The notes under the pieces are model-generated. The model was given only the letters and a program-made list of their open reading frames with translations, ran no database searches and was not told the origin of the DNA. Shown here piece by piece: positions 35,830 through 47,739 of a stretch of 64,000 nt of DNA. Numbering within the stretch: position 1 is the first letter of the stretch; each line of letters opens with the position of its first letter. This DNA is from Whalleya microplaca (Eukaryota; Ascomycota; Sordariomycetes; Xylariales; Xylariaceae), in NCBI GenBank assembly GCA_022497155.1, contig MU385729.1, forward strand, positions 310,001 through 374,000, in the 5' to 3' direction. The translations under genes and the position numbers were made by a program.

Positions 35830-37947
35830 TGCGCACTCGCTGATTATGCGTCACGGGCTGTCCCTAAATATCCTATCGTCTGAGACAGCCCGAAACAGCT
35901 GCAGTAGGTCGTTGGCACCTCCCGAGTCCATCTTTCCTTCTCCTCTCTTTCCTCGGAGAAGTATCCTCTTGTGTCACCCTAGTTCATCCGAATCTAGAGT
36001 GACGAGTATTTTGGTCCCTACGTCCTCGCAGCCTCATAGAATCTTATTCGACAGTCGGACGATAAAAAGAGGTTTTCAATCAGTTATCCGGCTGACTTGG
36101 TGGCCTCGTTTATTCGAAGTTATGTACGAGAATACGGGGAGTCTTTGATATGCGAAAGAATGGCTCATCCTACTTTGAGCGACCCTCGTAACGAAAAACC
36201 CTTTGAACCCATGGGTCTCGAAGGGCAATGCGATGGCTGAAGCCTGTTAGCCTCCGAATATATCTCTCGATGCCTCCAGAAATGGCCAACACCTCGATTA
36301 ACAGCATTGACTTCGAATCCCTTCAGATGGTCTCATCTTAAGTTGTTCGTCCAAGTCTGATACATTTCGTCACAATTCGGTCGCACTATTCCATGGGGCT
36401 GATGCAGATACAAACATCTGATTTCATACGTCCACTATACCTCAGTTCGAGGATACGACACCATTTAAGTTCGCACAGGTGACATCCGTGAGAGGGCCAA
36501 CCCTCACCGATCACTTCCGCTACACCTAAACCTGAATATGAACGGTACAGTTTTTTTATCACTCTTGTTACCATTTTTTTTCACATACCCCTTTCGGAAC
36601 CAGCATTAGACCACAATATACCCGAGTTCTTTTTTTTTCTTTGATCAAGAGAGAAGGATGGATGGGGGGAAGAAGGAAGGAGAAAACAGAGACATTCGGA
36701 AGCCATATACTTTCCACAGTACCACACGACATATTTGCACATCGGCGGCGTTCAGGGAGAGAAAGGATGCCTCTTCCGGAGGATCGGTTCCTCGGAAAAA
36801 GGGGCAAAAGGGGGAAAAACGAGGCATCTACGTTTCGGTCCATGTCTTTTTTTCATTTTATTTCGGCCACCTTTCTTTCTTCCTATCTTTCTTTCTTTCT
36901 GGTCATCATCATCACCTTTCCCCCCTCCCTCCCGCAAAAGGGAGGAAAAGGGGGAGAAAGGGGGAAAGAGGGAAAGGAAAGAAAAAGGAAAGGAAGGGAT
37001 GGATGGATGGACGAATTTATTCTTCTAGCAGCACATGCACACATGAAGGGAATGGGATGGAAACAACATGGGATTCTTCAATCGGGTCCGGTGTCGGTTG
37101 GTTGGCTTGGTTTTGGCTGGCTTTTGGCTTTGGTTTCGGTTTCGGTTTTTATCGGGGAGGGGGTTTCCGGGTTTGGTTGGCTAAAGCGTTTGCCCGCATT
37201 TCCGTAGGCGTACTCGACGAACACACACACTCACACCCACTCACACATCCATACACGCACACACACTATTTGTATTTGCATTTTCTCCGGGATTACGGAT
37301 ACGGATTCACTTAGAGGCAGAGAGAAAGCGAGAGAAATAGCCCGCGGGGGATAGGGGTGGGGAGGGGAGGGAGAATTGGGGGGGGAAATAAATAGGGGCA
37401 CGTCTTGTAGGTTACGTGTATATGATGAAGAAAAAAAGCCCACTTGATTTTTCCTGATATACCCGTTTTTGCTGCTTGATTTCTTGAGGCTTGTGGTTGG
37501 TGTGCTGTGTGTAGTGTTAAGGTATGCTGAGTGTTCCAGTCTTACCCAACATACTGACGTACTAATACTGTATACAGAGCATGACAGTTCCAGACCTAGC
37601 TTCAGTACCAGCAGCCTCCCAGGTTTCGTATGATTTACAAGAGCCAGCGTTAGGAGGGCATGTCTACATCTTCACTATATCCATGGCATCCAACAAGTGA
37701 ACGCAGAACGTTAGGGCAGGTTTAATCTATTAGTCCTGTCGTTGGTAGGTCTAACAATACACATTAAGGGTTATTAACAAGTACTGACTCGCCATCCATT
37801 CCTCGACACCCCCAAGTCCCCAATCTGAAGCTGACTAGTCCTCACCACATTACCATCGCCAAACACCTTGCTCTACTTCCTCGTAGTCGGTTACCATTTT
37901 GATAGGAGAGGTATCTGTTACCCCTTGTTTTGGTCGATAATAGCGAC
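35830..37947. other. Intergenic region after RCD1, purine-rich and G-rich
   Basis: No gene supported. Polypurine runs fill about 36935-37010, a TTTCTTTC run lies near 36860-36900, GGTTTCGGTTTCGG repeats near 37128-37148, ACAC-rich repeats near 37220-37265, and a strong G-run cluster at about 37345-37386. The 188- and 218-codon frames at 36641-37314 are low-complexity and overlap each other, so I do not call them genes. Confidence 0.55.
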
Positions 37948-39357
37948 CTATCGGAACAGGCGAAGCAGGCTTCGAAGCCATATGAAGAAGGTCGGCCGCA
38001 AGGCAGCCCCGGCGCCATGGCTACCGCTGCCACCAGCCGGCAGGACGCACGAGACTGTGCTGTCGTTGAGGAGATCGCAGCTTGGACAGCCGTGCAAATT
38101 GGTCCAGGTGCCGTCCACGCAGGCCTCGGCCTCATCATTGTTGCAGCGCACGGAGCCGTGGACACAGCCGTCGTCACGCGCCGCCACCACGACATCCTTG
38201 TGTACACTGCGGTCTTGGACTGCTGCGGTTAAACTGGTGTTGGATGGAGGAGCGTTTCCGTCATTTTCCGCATCGTCGATGACGCACGTGGCGGTACCGT
38301 CCAGGAACGTGCAGCCGCGCTTGCACTTCTCAACCTCGGCCCAGCCGGAGTCCTTGAAGCACCGCTGGACATTGCTGTCGTAGCACCGACGCTCGCCCTC
38401 GGGACAGTGGGCCGTCACCAGAGAGGTCGAGGCGACGAATTGAGCGGTTGTGTCCTGGGGCTGGTCGCCGATGTAGCACTGGAGGTTGCCCTGGTCGATG
38501 TCGCAGCCGTTCTGACACTCGAAGACCTTGAGAAAGGTGCCGTTGGTGTAGCAGACTTCCACGGCGTTGTTGTTGCAACGGACATCGCCGGAGTTGCAGT
38601 CGCCATCGGCGTCTGTGGACGAGTCGACTGAGGTCAGGTAGTTGACTTCTCGCCCCTGCTCGTTGCCCTGTTCGCAGGTGGGTTTGTTGTCGTCGTCCAC
38701 GACGCATCTTTCCTTGCAGTCCAGGAGCTTGAACCAGCCGACGGTGCGGCTGCAGACTTCCAACGCGTTGCCGTTGCAGCGGTAGTCCATGTAAGTACAG
38801 TCCGTACTGGCCGAGATTGAAGCGTTGGATCGAAGGACTTCATGCTCCTCTGGTGGATGTCTCTGATCTTCATCTTCCGGCGGACCATTTGGGTCCTCGA
38901 ACGGGTTTTTATGATCCTCGGGTGGGTCTTCCTCGTCCTCTGGCAGGTGCTCCTCGTCCTCGGACGGGTCGTCACTCCTTGGTAACGGGGGCTCTGGATA
39001 GCACTGGGGCTGACCCTTTTCAATCACGCATCCAGTCTTGCATTGGAGCCATTTGACCCATTCACCGTCGATGGTGCAGAGCTGGAACCACTTGCCCTTG
39101 CAGCGAATGTCCGAAGGCTTGCAATCCTTCTCGCCGCCCTTGGGGTTCTTGGGGATTTCAGGGCCTTCGGGGTCCTTGGAACCTGGCGGGTCTTCAGCCC
39201 GCTTGAACAACTCCACTGGTATGTCCGGGATGTCACTAGCTTGGAAAGCCGTGTAGTAGTGGTTGACTGAAGTATCTTCAGGGGGAGATGCTACGGCTGC
39301 CAGTCCCAGGGCTGCCAGGTTTAGACCAAGCAAAAGAGTGCGAGAGAGAGGCGTCAT
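37948..39357 (-). CDS. Secreted protein with five six-cysteine modules
   Basis: A single exon of 469 residues starts at the ATG at 39357; the open frame extends upstream but only from TTG. Residues 1-24 form a signal peptide (LLLGLNLAALGLAAVAS), and a Kex2-like KR site follows at 52-53. Five modules lie at about residues 79-119, 187-228, 254-294, 318-358 and 398-437. The first four have the spacing C-x6-C-x7-C-x11-C-x3-C-x8/9-C; the fifth differs by one residue in two gaps. Modules 1 and 2 are separated by an acidic Pro/Glu/Asp-rich linker. Several NxS/T sites are present. I do not recognise a named domain; similar C...RC...C...W...C...C patterns occur in secreted and surface proteins of fungi and bacteria. 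The C-terminus is hydrophobic but contains arginines, so a GPI anchor is doubtful. The role is unknown; cell-wall or host-interface functions are possible. Confidence 0.85.
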   Translation of the reverse strand: MTPLSRTLLLGLNLAALGLAAVASPPEDTSVNHYYTAFQASDIPDIPVELFKRAEDPPGSKDPEGPEIPKNPKGGEKDCKPSDIRCKGKWFQLCTIDGEWVKWLQCKTGCVIEKGQPQCYPEPPLPRSDDPSEDEEHLPEDEEDPPEDHKNPFEDPNGPPEDEDQRHPPEEHEVLRSNASISASTDCTYMDYRCNGNALEVCSRTVGWFKLLDCKERCVVDDDNKPTCEQGNEQGREVNYLTSVDSSTDADGDCNSGDVRCNNNAVEVCYTNGTFLKVFECQNGCDIDQGNLQCYIGDQPQDTTAQFVASTSLVTAHCPEGERRCYDSNVQRCFKDSGWAEVEKCKRGCTFLDGTATCVIDDAENDGNAPPSNTSLTAAVQDRSVHKDVVVAARDDGCVHGSVRCNNDEAEACVDGTWTNLHGCPSCDLLNDSTVSCVLPAGGSGSHGAGAALRPTFFIWLRSLLRLFR

Positions 39358-40739
39358 GATAAAAACGATTGTACGCAATGATTGTACATGTAATGGATTG
39401 AATGAGGTCAGAATGGGTCAAGGAAATGGTATGTGTCGTAATAAAATATCTGATGGATGAGGAGCCAAAATGATATACTAGCAATACGGGGAGCTGGAGC
39501 CAAACCGTCTAAGCTGGCCCAGAAAGTTGAGATGTGAAGATGTTGGGGTTGAGTCTGGGTTGTCTGGGAAAAGACAGGGGAGTTTGTAGAAATGAGAAGC
39601 AGTGCGAGGCAGCTTCCATCGTCTCTCGACCTCACAAACTGGGTAGGCTCTCCTGAATGGCTGAGAAGGAACATATGCGGCTTCAACTGGGTAGAAGTAT
39701 AGCAGCTGCACGGTTAAGGCAGACTATCTATATATATACGTAAAAGTCTTTCCCAACCTGGAACTTATTTTGGTGTCTCTTACCTAAAGTTACTTACATG
39801 ATGTCGTAAATTGTTAATCATTTCAAATATTCTATGACTAGAAGTTCAACCTACTGAGCATTCCCTTGTAAGGATCGTAACTACTTTCCAGTTCCATTAT
39901 ACATTGCTGTATGTACTGTGGTCAGTCTCATATCGTCCTTCATACTTTCATACTCTATATATGTCTAGGTATAAATGAGTCTACACGTTACCAATATATT
40001 GCTTATGGACCTTGGCGTCTAGGCTACGAGGATAGTGGCTTACATGTCCCAGATGTATGAGATACAGTCATGATGAGATGTTGTATTTACGAGAGTCTAT
40101 AGTGAAACGATATGTATGCTTCATTGTAGAACAATAGTGACTTCTCTCAGCACAACCTAGGTACCTAGGTGTACTATAGATGCGCAACGTCCACACCTCC
40201 AGCTGATTGAATATATTGCAGAGGAAAGTCTTCATAGACCCACACGATGATAAGTACCTGCCTGCATTGAGGTTTGATGATTCGAACTGACGAATTGCTC
40301 CATGCGCCTTTCTAATGTACCTAGGTATGCTGAGATATAATAAGCTCCCTTCATAAGTCGTAGTAAATACATGATAGGATTTACCTAACTACAAGTATAT
40401 GTAGTGTATATATAGATACCCTTACTCTTTCTCAATTTTATCCATAAGTTATTTAATAACTTCGTCCTAGGAGAGACTAAACTCAAGTGGCTCATGCACT
40501 AGGTATGTGTACTTGGTAACCAATTTCCAATTACCTAATTGGTCATTGCCGCATTAACTTTATATATAGGTAAGTAGCTACACCTTGACTCTGAGGATTA
40601 CAATTATGGCAACTGCGGTCGGTGTTCTTCGCCCCTTGAATAATAGGTAATTGGACATCATCATGCGGTCGTTACTTTACATGGAAATCACCGATGTCTC
40701 CTGAATATAGTATTCACTGTTGAAAGTTTATTATTTAAT
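39358..40739. other. Upstream region of the secreted protein gene
   Basis: About 1.4 kb, AT-rich, no gene recognised. It includes the promoter of the secreted-protein gene and the 3' flank of the methyltransferase gene. CCTAGGTACCTAGG palindromic words occur near 40158-40170 and related CTAGGTA near 40320, and TATATA-rich stretches occur near 39728 and 40410. Confidence 0.5.
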
Positions 40740-42170
40740 CTACACCGGAGGTTTCTGCCCTACCCAGACGTAGTAGTCCGTCCAGCAGTGTATATCATGA
40801 TTATTCAGGAACTGAGAAACTTCCGCGAACAGCGACTCAATCTGTACGGGCGTTAAGCCTGACGAGGCTAGTAATCTAATACACAAGTCGACGTTAGTAA
40901 TCACTTTATTCAGCGGGATCGAGGAGTCATTAGAGATGAAACATAAGTGCAGCACACCACTATAGATAAGTTCGCCAGTGCTGACCACACCCTGAACGAC
41001 CTGATAGTGATCAAAGATAAGATTGGTTACTGACCTAGCACATGGAGCCATGGCGGATTCGAAAGCGACTTTGAGGTAGATTCCCATGCGCCTCGCTTTC
41101 TCATCCTCAGGCCAGGAACCAAAGGGTACTTTGTAGACTTTCTTCTGTATGTTTATGAATCCAGCCTTACCCATGAAGTCGTCGATATTTGGGACGGCAT
41201 GAAAATTTCTACCCTCCGCGTACCCATACACATACATATGGTCCGCGAATTGGTTGATTGGGCAATTGGTAGGCATGGTGCCGTCCTCAGAGTAGGCCTC
41301 GTAGTGGAAGTCTTGGAGTTCCACCCAACCCCCGGGCTTGAGATGTCTAGCAATATACGTGAGTAGTATGTCCTAGTATCATCCCTCACTATAGCTGTCT
41401 AAGTACTCACTGGAAAGCCTTCTCTATTACTTTCGGCGTACTTCCGATGTATGAACTTGCCTCGCGCATATGGATGAGGTCATAATCCGTGTCATGGGCC
41501 TGTTGTCTCTCAGTACCATTTTCTAATAGAACGAGGTTCTTCTGTTCAGATGTGACCACATACCCATACGTCCTCGACGTCGTCTACTTCGAAGGTCACA
41601 TTTGGCGGTACTCTTATATCTATCAGTCACACGCCTATCCCACTACTTTGATGAAGTTTGGCTTACCCTTTTGGTTGAATTGGACTCAAATCAACACCTA
41701 GTACTTGAGCCTGTGGAAATTGATCACCGACTGCGTAATCCACGTTAACAGTGGCTAGAGAGAATATATCACCAGGTCTCACCTTCAATAGCCCATAATC
41801 CAACGCCAGTACACAAATCTAGGACCTTTGTTGGGCCCTTTTCGAGAGGCGCTATAAATAGGCGACCTTCCATAATCTCCGTGAACAACTCATGCATCAA
41901 CTCTTCCCGTTGCTGTTCGATCACATCGTTTGGGAGGGGGTATCGTGGACTCCGAAACGAATGATACCTAAACAATCTAGCCATCAGCAAGATTTCTATC
42001 TACCAAGCCTCAGGATGAAAATGTAGAAGAACTTGCCTTCTTCCGTCTATGTACACGTGCTCGTCCATGAGGGAACGTATAGACACTGATGTCGGTAAGG
42101 TACAACTATCATCGGTGAGGTATTCCTCTTCATCTCCATCAGCGCTACTTTGTGAATCTCTGGGATGCAT
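40740..42170 (-). CDS. TAM/LaeA-like SAM-dependent methyltransferase
   Basis: Seven exons (42170-42037, 41967-41783, 41730-41667, 41612-41564, 41499-41411, 41346-41035, 40875-40740) sum to 969 nt, 322 residues. The spliced product has the family order: DGRRYHSFR, LPNDVIEQQREELMHELF, SAM motif I VLDLCTGVGLWAIE, GVDLSPIQP, VPPNVTFEVDDVEDVW, DYDLIHMR, HLKPGGWVELQD and a C-terminal GQKP. This is the fungal TAM methyltransferase family that includes LaeA-like proteins. It should transfer a methyl group from SAM, but the acceptor is unknown. Intron 1 has a GC-AG border (AAG|GCAAGT). Intron 6 (159 nt) is a multiple of three with no stop; its removal is inferred from family alignment and a TACTAAC branch site. 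Motif I has DLCTG instead of the usual DLGTG or DLGCG. No secondary-metabolite core gene is nearby. Confidence 0.85.
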
Positions 42171-44822
42171 GATAATTTGTTAAGGGCCACGAAATTCGTA
42201 TAATACCTAAAAGCAAGTCCCGGAGAAGGTCTGAGAATCAGGGACAATCGACCCGACAGGACGGGACTATAGCTACTTATACCCAACGACTATTCCCGTA
42301 GATTAAGTCACATACGTTGCGGGGGCGAGCCAGTATTAGGGCAGAGGACGGGAAAGGCTCGACGGTAGGCAAATTTGGGCAACTTCCCTCGAGGCATATA
42401 GTAGATAGTTCTCCTGCACAATACCCAACTGGGGCCGGCCTAGCAAGACTTAACGCTCGTGCTGCGGCCCGCGATTGGTGAGCCAAACTCTCGGGACGCA
42501 GACCACGAAAAACACGAATAACAACCCCCAATACCGCCAATCGTCGTGCGGCCTACTTCGCGCCTTGTCTTATTCGACTTCGGGCCCCCACCTGGCTTAG
42601 TTGGCAGAGCGGCCGTCTCCTTGAGATCGATCAAGGATGAAGAAGAAAGAAGAAGTCGAGGGACACCGAAAACTACGGTCTGGTGACTAGGCAAAATCGA
42701 TATTAGCTACCTAGCGTCCGTCTCCTGTCGGCTGGCCATTGGTGCGCGTTGTACAAGACATTGGAGCTGGCTGGGTCCGAGAGAGAGGGTTGACGGCTGC
42801 AGGCTTCGACCCGGTAACCAGTGTTTGTGCGAGCCGCCTGCAGGGGAGCCAGTCACTTGCAGCCAACAACCAGTCTGTTGGGTTAACCTCAACATGACAG
42901 CGCAAATTTACCTGGGCTGCTGGGTCAGTTAATCATACACATGGAGTAAGTTTGTATGCAATGTGACGTGATAATCATTCGATTCGTGTTTCTGGAAATT
43001 CTGTAGTAGCTGCCAGTGTATTTACATGTGTTTGCGGCTACTGTGGGTATATGTGAGAGATAGGATATTTCAATGTGGATTGTTTCGCGTAAATAAAGAG
43101 ACTTCTGTCGATCGGGGTCATGTTGGAACTAGACATAAGAGGTCATTGCAACTCAAGAGCGGCTAAGATATGGTGTATAAGAACCTAGCTTGCAATAGCG
43201 TTGATAGAACGCACTCTGTCTTGATCAAATCACCAACACAGTTTGATATGTATATATTCCTTTTCACTTGTCTAAAACCTAGAAATAACTCTCTAGTGTG
43301 TAAGAACTCAAGCAGTTTTGACTTTATAAATATAAGTAGAAGACGAAGAGAGATTTTGAAACGATATGAAAGAATGGTTACAGTTGCAACCCATTTCTAT
43401 TATGTTCGCACGTGTTTTGAATTTCATGTTGCATTGTTGTGCACACAGAGTATACCAACGAAATAGGTGTGATCTGAGACAGCCACATGCCTAGACCACA
43501 GCATCCCCGTCAGCCTCGAAAAACTCAACATACCGAAATTAACCCCAGATCTTACAATAGTTATATATAATATAATTGCTGCTCTTATTCCACTTTGGTT
43601 ACATTAAACTTAGTACGTATACAGAATATAATCGAGACTATAAACCGTATTACATCCATATGTATTATTATTCTGCAACCTCTGCCTACTTGTAATGTAG
43701 TAGATGGTTGCATGTGCTGTGTACCTACTTTGTCATACAAGACTAACGCACGACAACCACCTCATGTAGATGTGCGGGCTCTGATGCCATTGCCTATTCT
43801 TTGCTTATATATTCGGGTTTTGCTGGACGTGTTACAGTCAACACTATAAATATAACTTCGCAGCATTCTCGGATAAGGTTGTCTTATGATCAATTCCCTT
43901 CCACCACCAACAATACGTCCGCATGCGTACACGTGCCAAGCTGCCTAACTTTATCACAGACCGCTGGAACCGCATCACGCCCCCCACGTTCTCATCGACG
44001 GTCTACTCTAGTTAGCCTACTTGCGTAGACAGCGTACACTGTAATATAATTTAGATGTACAGCGTCTTTGCACAACAGAAAAGATATATGTTGTACATCT
44101 GTAATAGCACGTTTGAATAACATCTCCTTGTACAATTATGGTCTTTGTCTATCTACTTCCTATATTTTCAGAGAAAAGTACGGATTGGACCTGCGTAGTA
44201 ATAAGATGGTCTCGAATGGCTGCAGGAAAGATTGTGATTGTATTCCTTTCTGCTTGATCAGGAGCCAAACGCTAAAATTCAGGGTTCATTCCCCGCAGAT
44301 GATAGCCCTCTCTCCCCCTGATCCTCCCCTAAAGTCCCCCAAAGCCTCCACCACTCAGAAACCTGTTAGCGGCATCCTTTCGTCATAGCTTTCCTGTTCA
44401 GCAGGGTTCTAGACCTGACCTGCTGACATGCCACCCTAGAGACGTGAGCTGCCCTATCGCATATAACAATCCACGAACGGCGTCGCTTGCGCGTGATCGT
44501 CAGCCCGCCCTCCCCAGTCTACTAGGTTGGTTAGTAGTCTGACCGGCTGGCCTTAGCAAGACTTTGACAGGATTGGCTCATGATGATACATAGTCGACCT
44601 CCTCTCTCCTCTTCGCTTCTCAAACTGACATAACACCTCGAGGTTCTGACTAAGGTTAGGTATTGTTATTGTCAACCCCGTCACGAGCCCTTCGCGACAG
44701 CCTTGACAGCCTTTCCTCCTCCGAAGAGCCCATGTCTAGCTTGACGCGCGGCTGAGTTATTGCCATTGCTGCTGTTCCCTTCGCTTCTGGTCGCAAACTG
44801 ACAGGCCAGTCAGTCGCAAGCC
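42171..44822. other. Divergent intergenic region between methyltransferase and KHA1
   Basis: About 2.65 kb without a supported gene. A tRNA-like 5' half occurs at 42584-42618 but no matching 3' half. The part from about 43050 to 43900 is AT-rich with short frames only. The last few hundred bases before 44823 are GC-richer and probably hold the KHA1 promoter and leader. Confidence 0.5.
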
Positions 44823-47739
44823 ATGGCGTCGATCGTCACCGCGACGACGACCTTGCTGTCGACCGTCACGGTTGCTAGTTCGTCAGCGGCTGCCACCACC
44901 ACCGGTCCAGCGCCCCAGGGCGGTATCTTGGAGGGCGTACTGCCCAACACCTTCAGTACTTCCAACCCAATCCAGTTATTTATCATCCAGGTAGGAGATC
45001 TCCTTCGTTGTTTGCGCACGTGCGTTATGGTTTCTTGATGCTTGAATCGTGCGATGCTTGCGGGCCAAATCGCGTGCTCACATGTTTACCTCCATAGGCT
45101 GGTATTATTATTATCCTGTGCCGTGTTCTGCATTATCCCTTGTCGCTTCTCGGCCAGCCCCGGGTCATCGCCGAAGTCATCGCCGGCATTCTCCTGGGCC
45201 CCTCCGTGTTGATGCGCATTCATGGCTTCAAGCCGGCCATCTTCCCGACGGACTCCATGCCCGTCTTGAACAATGCTGCTAACCTCGGGCTGGTCCTCTT
45301 CCTATTCCTTATTGGGCTCGAGGTCGATATACGCATGTTCGTCTCTAATTGGCGAGTTGCCTTGAGCGTTGGCTTAGCCGGCATGATCCTGCCCTTCGGC
45401 CTCGGATGCGCCATTGCTTGGGGTCTGTATAACCAGTTCCATAATGATGGGAATACTGTAGACATCAATTTTGGTGTCTATGCCCTCTTCATCGGCACCG
45501 CTTTGGCTATCACAGCCTTTCCCGTGCTTTGCCGTATCTTGTCCGAGCTCAACATGTTGGGGACTCCCGTAGGAGTTACTGTCTTGGCCGCTGGCGTCGG
45601 TAACGACGTCGTCGGCTGGATTCTACTGGCCTTGTGTGTCGCATTGGTTAACAATGGCTCGGGCCTCACGGCCCTTTGGGTTCTACTATTGGCAGTGGCC
45701 TGGGTCCTCTTCCTGGTTTTTGCCGTCAAGCCCATATTCCACTGGGCCCTGAGGAAGACGGGCAGCATCCAGAACGGCCCGACTCAGGGCATGATTGCTG
45801 TCACCGTCTTACTCGTTCTCACCTCATCTTGGTTCACAAGTAAGCAAACAGACCTGTACATCTGATTCCGAACAGCTATCTGACTCATTTAGGTATTATT
45901 GGGGTCCACGCCATTTTTGGCGCTTTCCTGGTGGGTTTGATTTGTCCACACGATGGCGGCTTTGCCATCCAAGTTACCGAGAAAATTGAGGATCTTGTGT
46001 CGGTCCTCCTCCTGCCTCTCTATTTTGCTCTTTCTGGGTTGAGTACGGATCTTGGTCTGCTAAATGATGGCATCACTTGGGGGTACGTTATTGGTGTCAT
46101 TGCTGTTGCCTTTTCCGGCAAGATTATTGGTGGCACCTTGGCGGCTAAGTCGATGAAGCTTGTCTGGAGAGAAAGCTTCACAATTGGTGTGTTGATGAGT
46201 TGCAAAGGATTGGTGGAACTGATTGTACTGGTAAGCTAGAATCGTCAATCTGGGTTTGAGGTGCTGTAACTAATAGACACCTAGAACATTGGCCTTCAGG
46301 CGAGGATCTTGTCGCAGAGGACGTTTACTATTTTCGTCGTCATGGCCCTAATCACTACAGTTTCGACGACGCCCCTGACGAAGTGGCTCTATCCTCCGTG
46401 GTACCGAAAGAAGCTCGAGCTATGGAAGCGGGGTGAAATCGACTGGGACGGAAAGCCGATGCAGACTGAGAATGCGAGTCAGCCCGAATCCATTACTAGG
46501 ATACAGAGCGCCAGAATCGGCCGTCTTCTTGTCTACCTTCGCCTGGATAGTCTACCGAGCCTTTTCACCTTCATCTCCATCCTTGGGGAGGAGAATACGA
46601 AACCTGAGTCGAGCTTGACGACAGGGGGGACTACTACTAGTGACGATGGCGACAAACCTCCGGGAATCCCAAAGCGTCCCCTCGAGGTTCATGCTCTGCG
46701 TATCCTTGAACTCACTGAGCGCACATCATCTGTCATGAAGGTAACTGAGGGTGATGATTATTCTCGGCGCGATCCCGTTGTTAACGCATTCCGAACCTTC
46801 TCTCGGTTGCATGATGTGGCAGTATCAGGAAGCGTCGTCGTTGCTCCAGAGGACTCATACGCGCAAACTGTTGTATCGCAAGCTTCGGACCGGGAATCTG
46901 ACTTCGTATTAATACCTTGGAGTGAAATAGGAAGCAACACGGAGGACCAATCTATCCCGTTTAGTGTCGACTCCATGGACCGGTTCTCGGGGAAATCTCA
47001 TCTCGAGTTTATTCAGTCCACACTGGCCAAAGCTGTGTGCAACACCGGCGTCTTTATTGGTAATAACTTTGGAGGTATCCCGACAGCCGGTAAGGGACGC
47101 CCAGGCCTTCCACGAACTATTAGCAATGTTTCAATGCATAGTGCGAAGGAAACTGCCGTTCTTCCTGTCGCTGATAAGTCCCATCATATCTTCTTCCCGT
47201 ACCTTGGGGGTGTCGATGACCGTGTCGCGCTGCGCTTTGTGCTTCAACTTGCTAAGAATCCACACGTCACCGCCACCATTGTGCACTTGACTTGGCCTGA
47301 AGGCGATGATGAAATCGTGGCCGTCGCTGAAAGCGCGCTGGGCCCTGGGTCACCCGGAGCCGTATCGAAGAACGTTATCAATACTGAAGTAACCGCCCAA
47401 GACGCCCTTCTCCTGGCTTCTCTGCGATCCGGTCTTTCACCTGAGCTGGCTGGTCGTGTAAAATTTACCGAAATCGCGGTATCCATAAATACAGCCATTA
47501 AGCAGATAACTGATGTGGCGAGAGAAACTGTCGGCAAGAACCCGCGCAATTCGGGCGACATTGTCGTCGTTGGACGCAGGCACCCGAAGCTCCCCACTAC
47601 GTCACAAGCTATAGATCAGGGGAGCTCAAGATATGACATGCAGAAGACGATCGGAGTCCTTGGTGAGAAATTAGCCATGGGCGATTTGAAGGGAAGTGTC
47701 TTGGTCATCCAAGCAGCGGGGGTAGGACTTGAGTGGTGA
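44823..47739 (+). CDS. kha1: K+/H+ antiporter (Kha1 / CPA2 family)
   Basis: Four exons (44823-44990, 45098-45839, 45893-46230, 46285-47739) join to 900 residues; introns are 107, 53 and 54 nt. The Na+/H+ exchanger domain occupies about residues 45-430 with many membrane spans. Recognised blocks are QPRVIAEVIAGILLGPS, NLGLVLFLFLIGLEVD, ALAITAFPVLCRIL, GVGNDVVGWILLA, FLVGLICPH and FALSGLSTDLGLL. The splice junction WFTS/IIGVHAIFGAFLVG restores a conserved helix. The cytosolic C-terminal half has no strong motif except blocks usual in fungal Kha1 proteins (LRILELTERTSSVMK and the final GDLKGSVLVIQ). The family exchanges monovalent cations for protons in Golgi or other endomembranes and affects pH and K+ homeostasis. 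Confidence 0.93.

Noticed and set aside
36641..37314. Two long overlapping plus-strand frames (188 and 218 codons)
   Set aside because: Products are low-complexity, follow polypurine and dinucleotide repeats, and have no recognisable motif.
41542..41563. 22-nt intron ending at the first CAG in the methyltransferase
   Set aside because: Too short; the 64-nt intron to 41500 with a TACTGAG branch site keeps phase and joins EDVW to AHDTDYDLIH.
41755..41782. 28-nt intron with GTGAGA and TCTAG in the methyltransferase
   Set aside because: Far too short for a fungal intron. A 52-nt intron ending at 41731 keeps frame and gives the family motif WAIEVGDQFP.
42584..42618. tRNA-like 5' half (GCCCCCACC, then GCTTAGTTGGCAGAGC)
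   Set aside because: The D-arm and box A look right, but no T-arm (GGTTCGANNCC) or matching acceptor 3' strand follows within 150 bases. At best it is a tRNA fragment.
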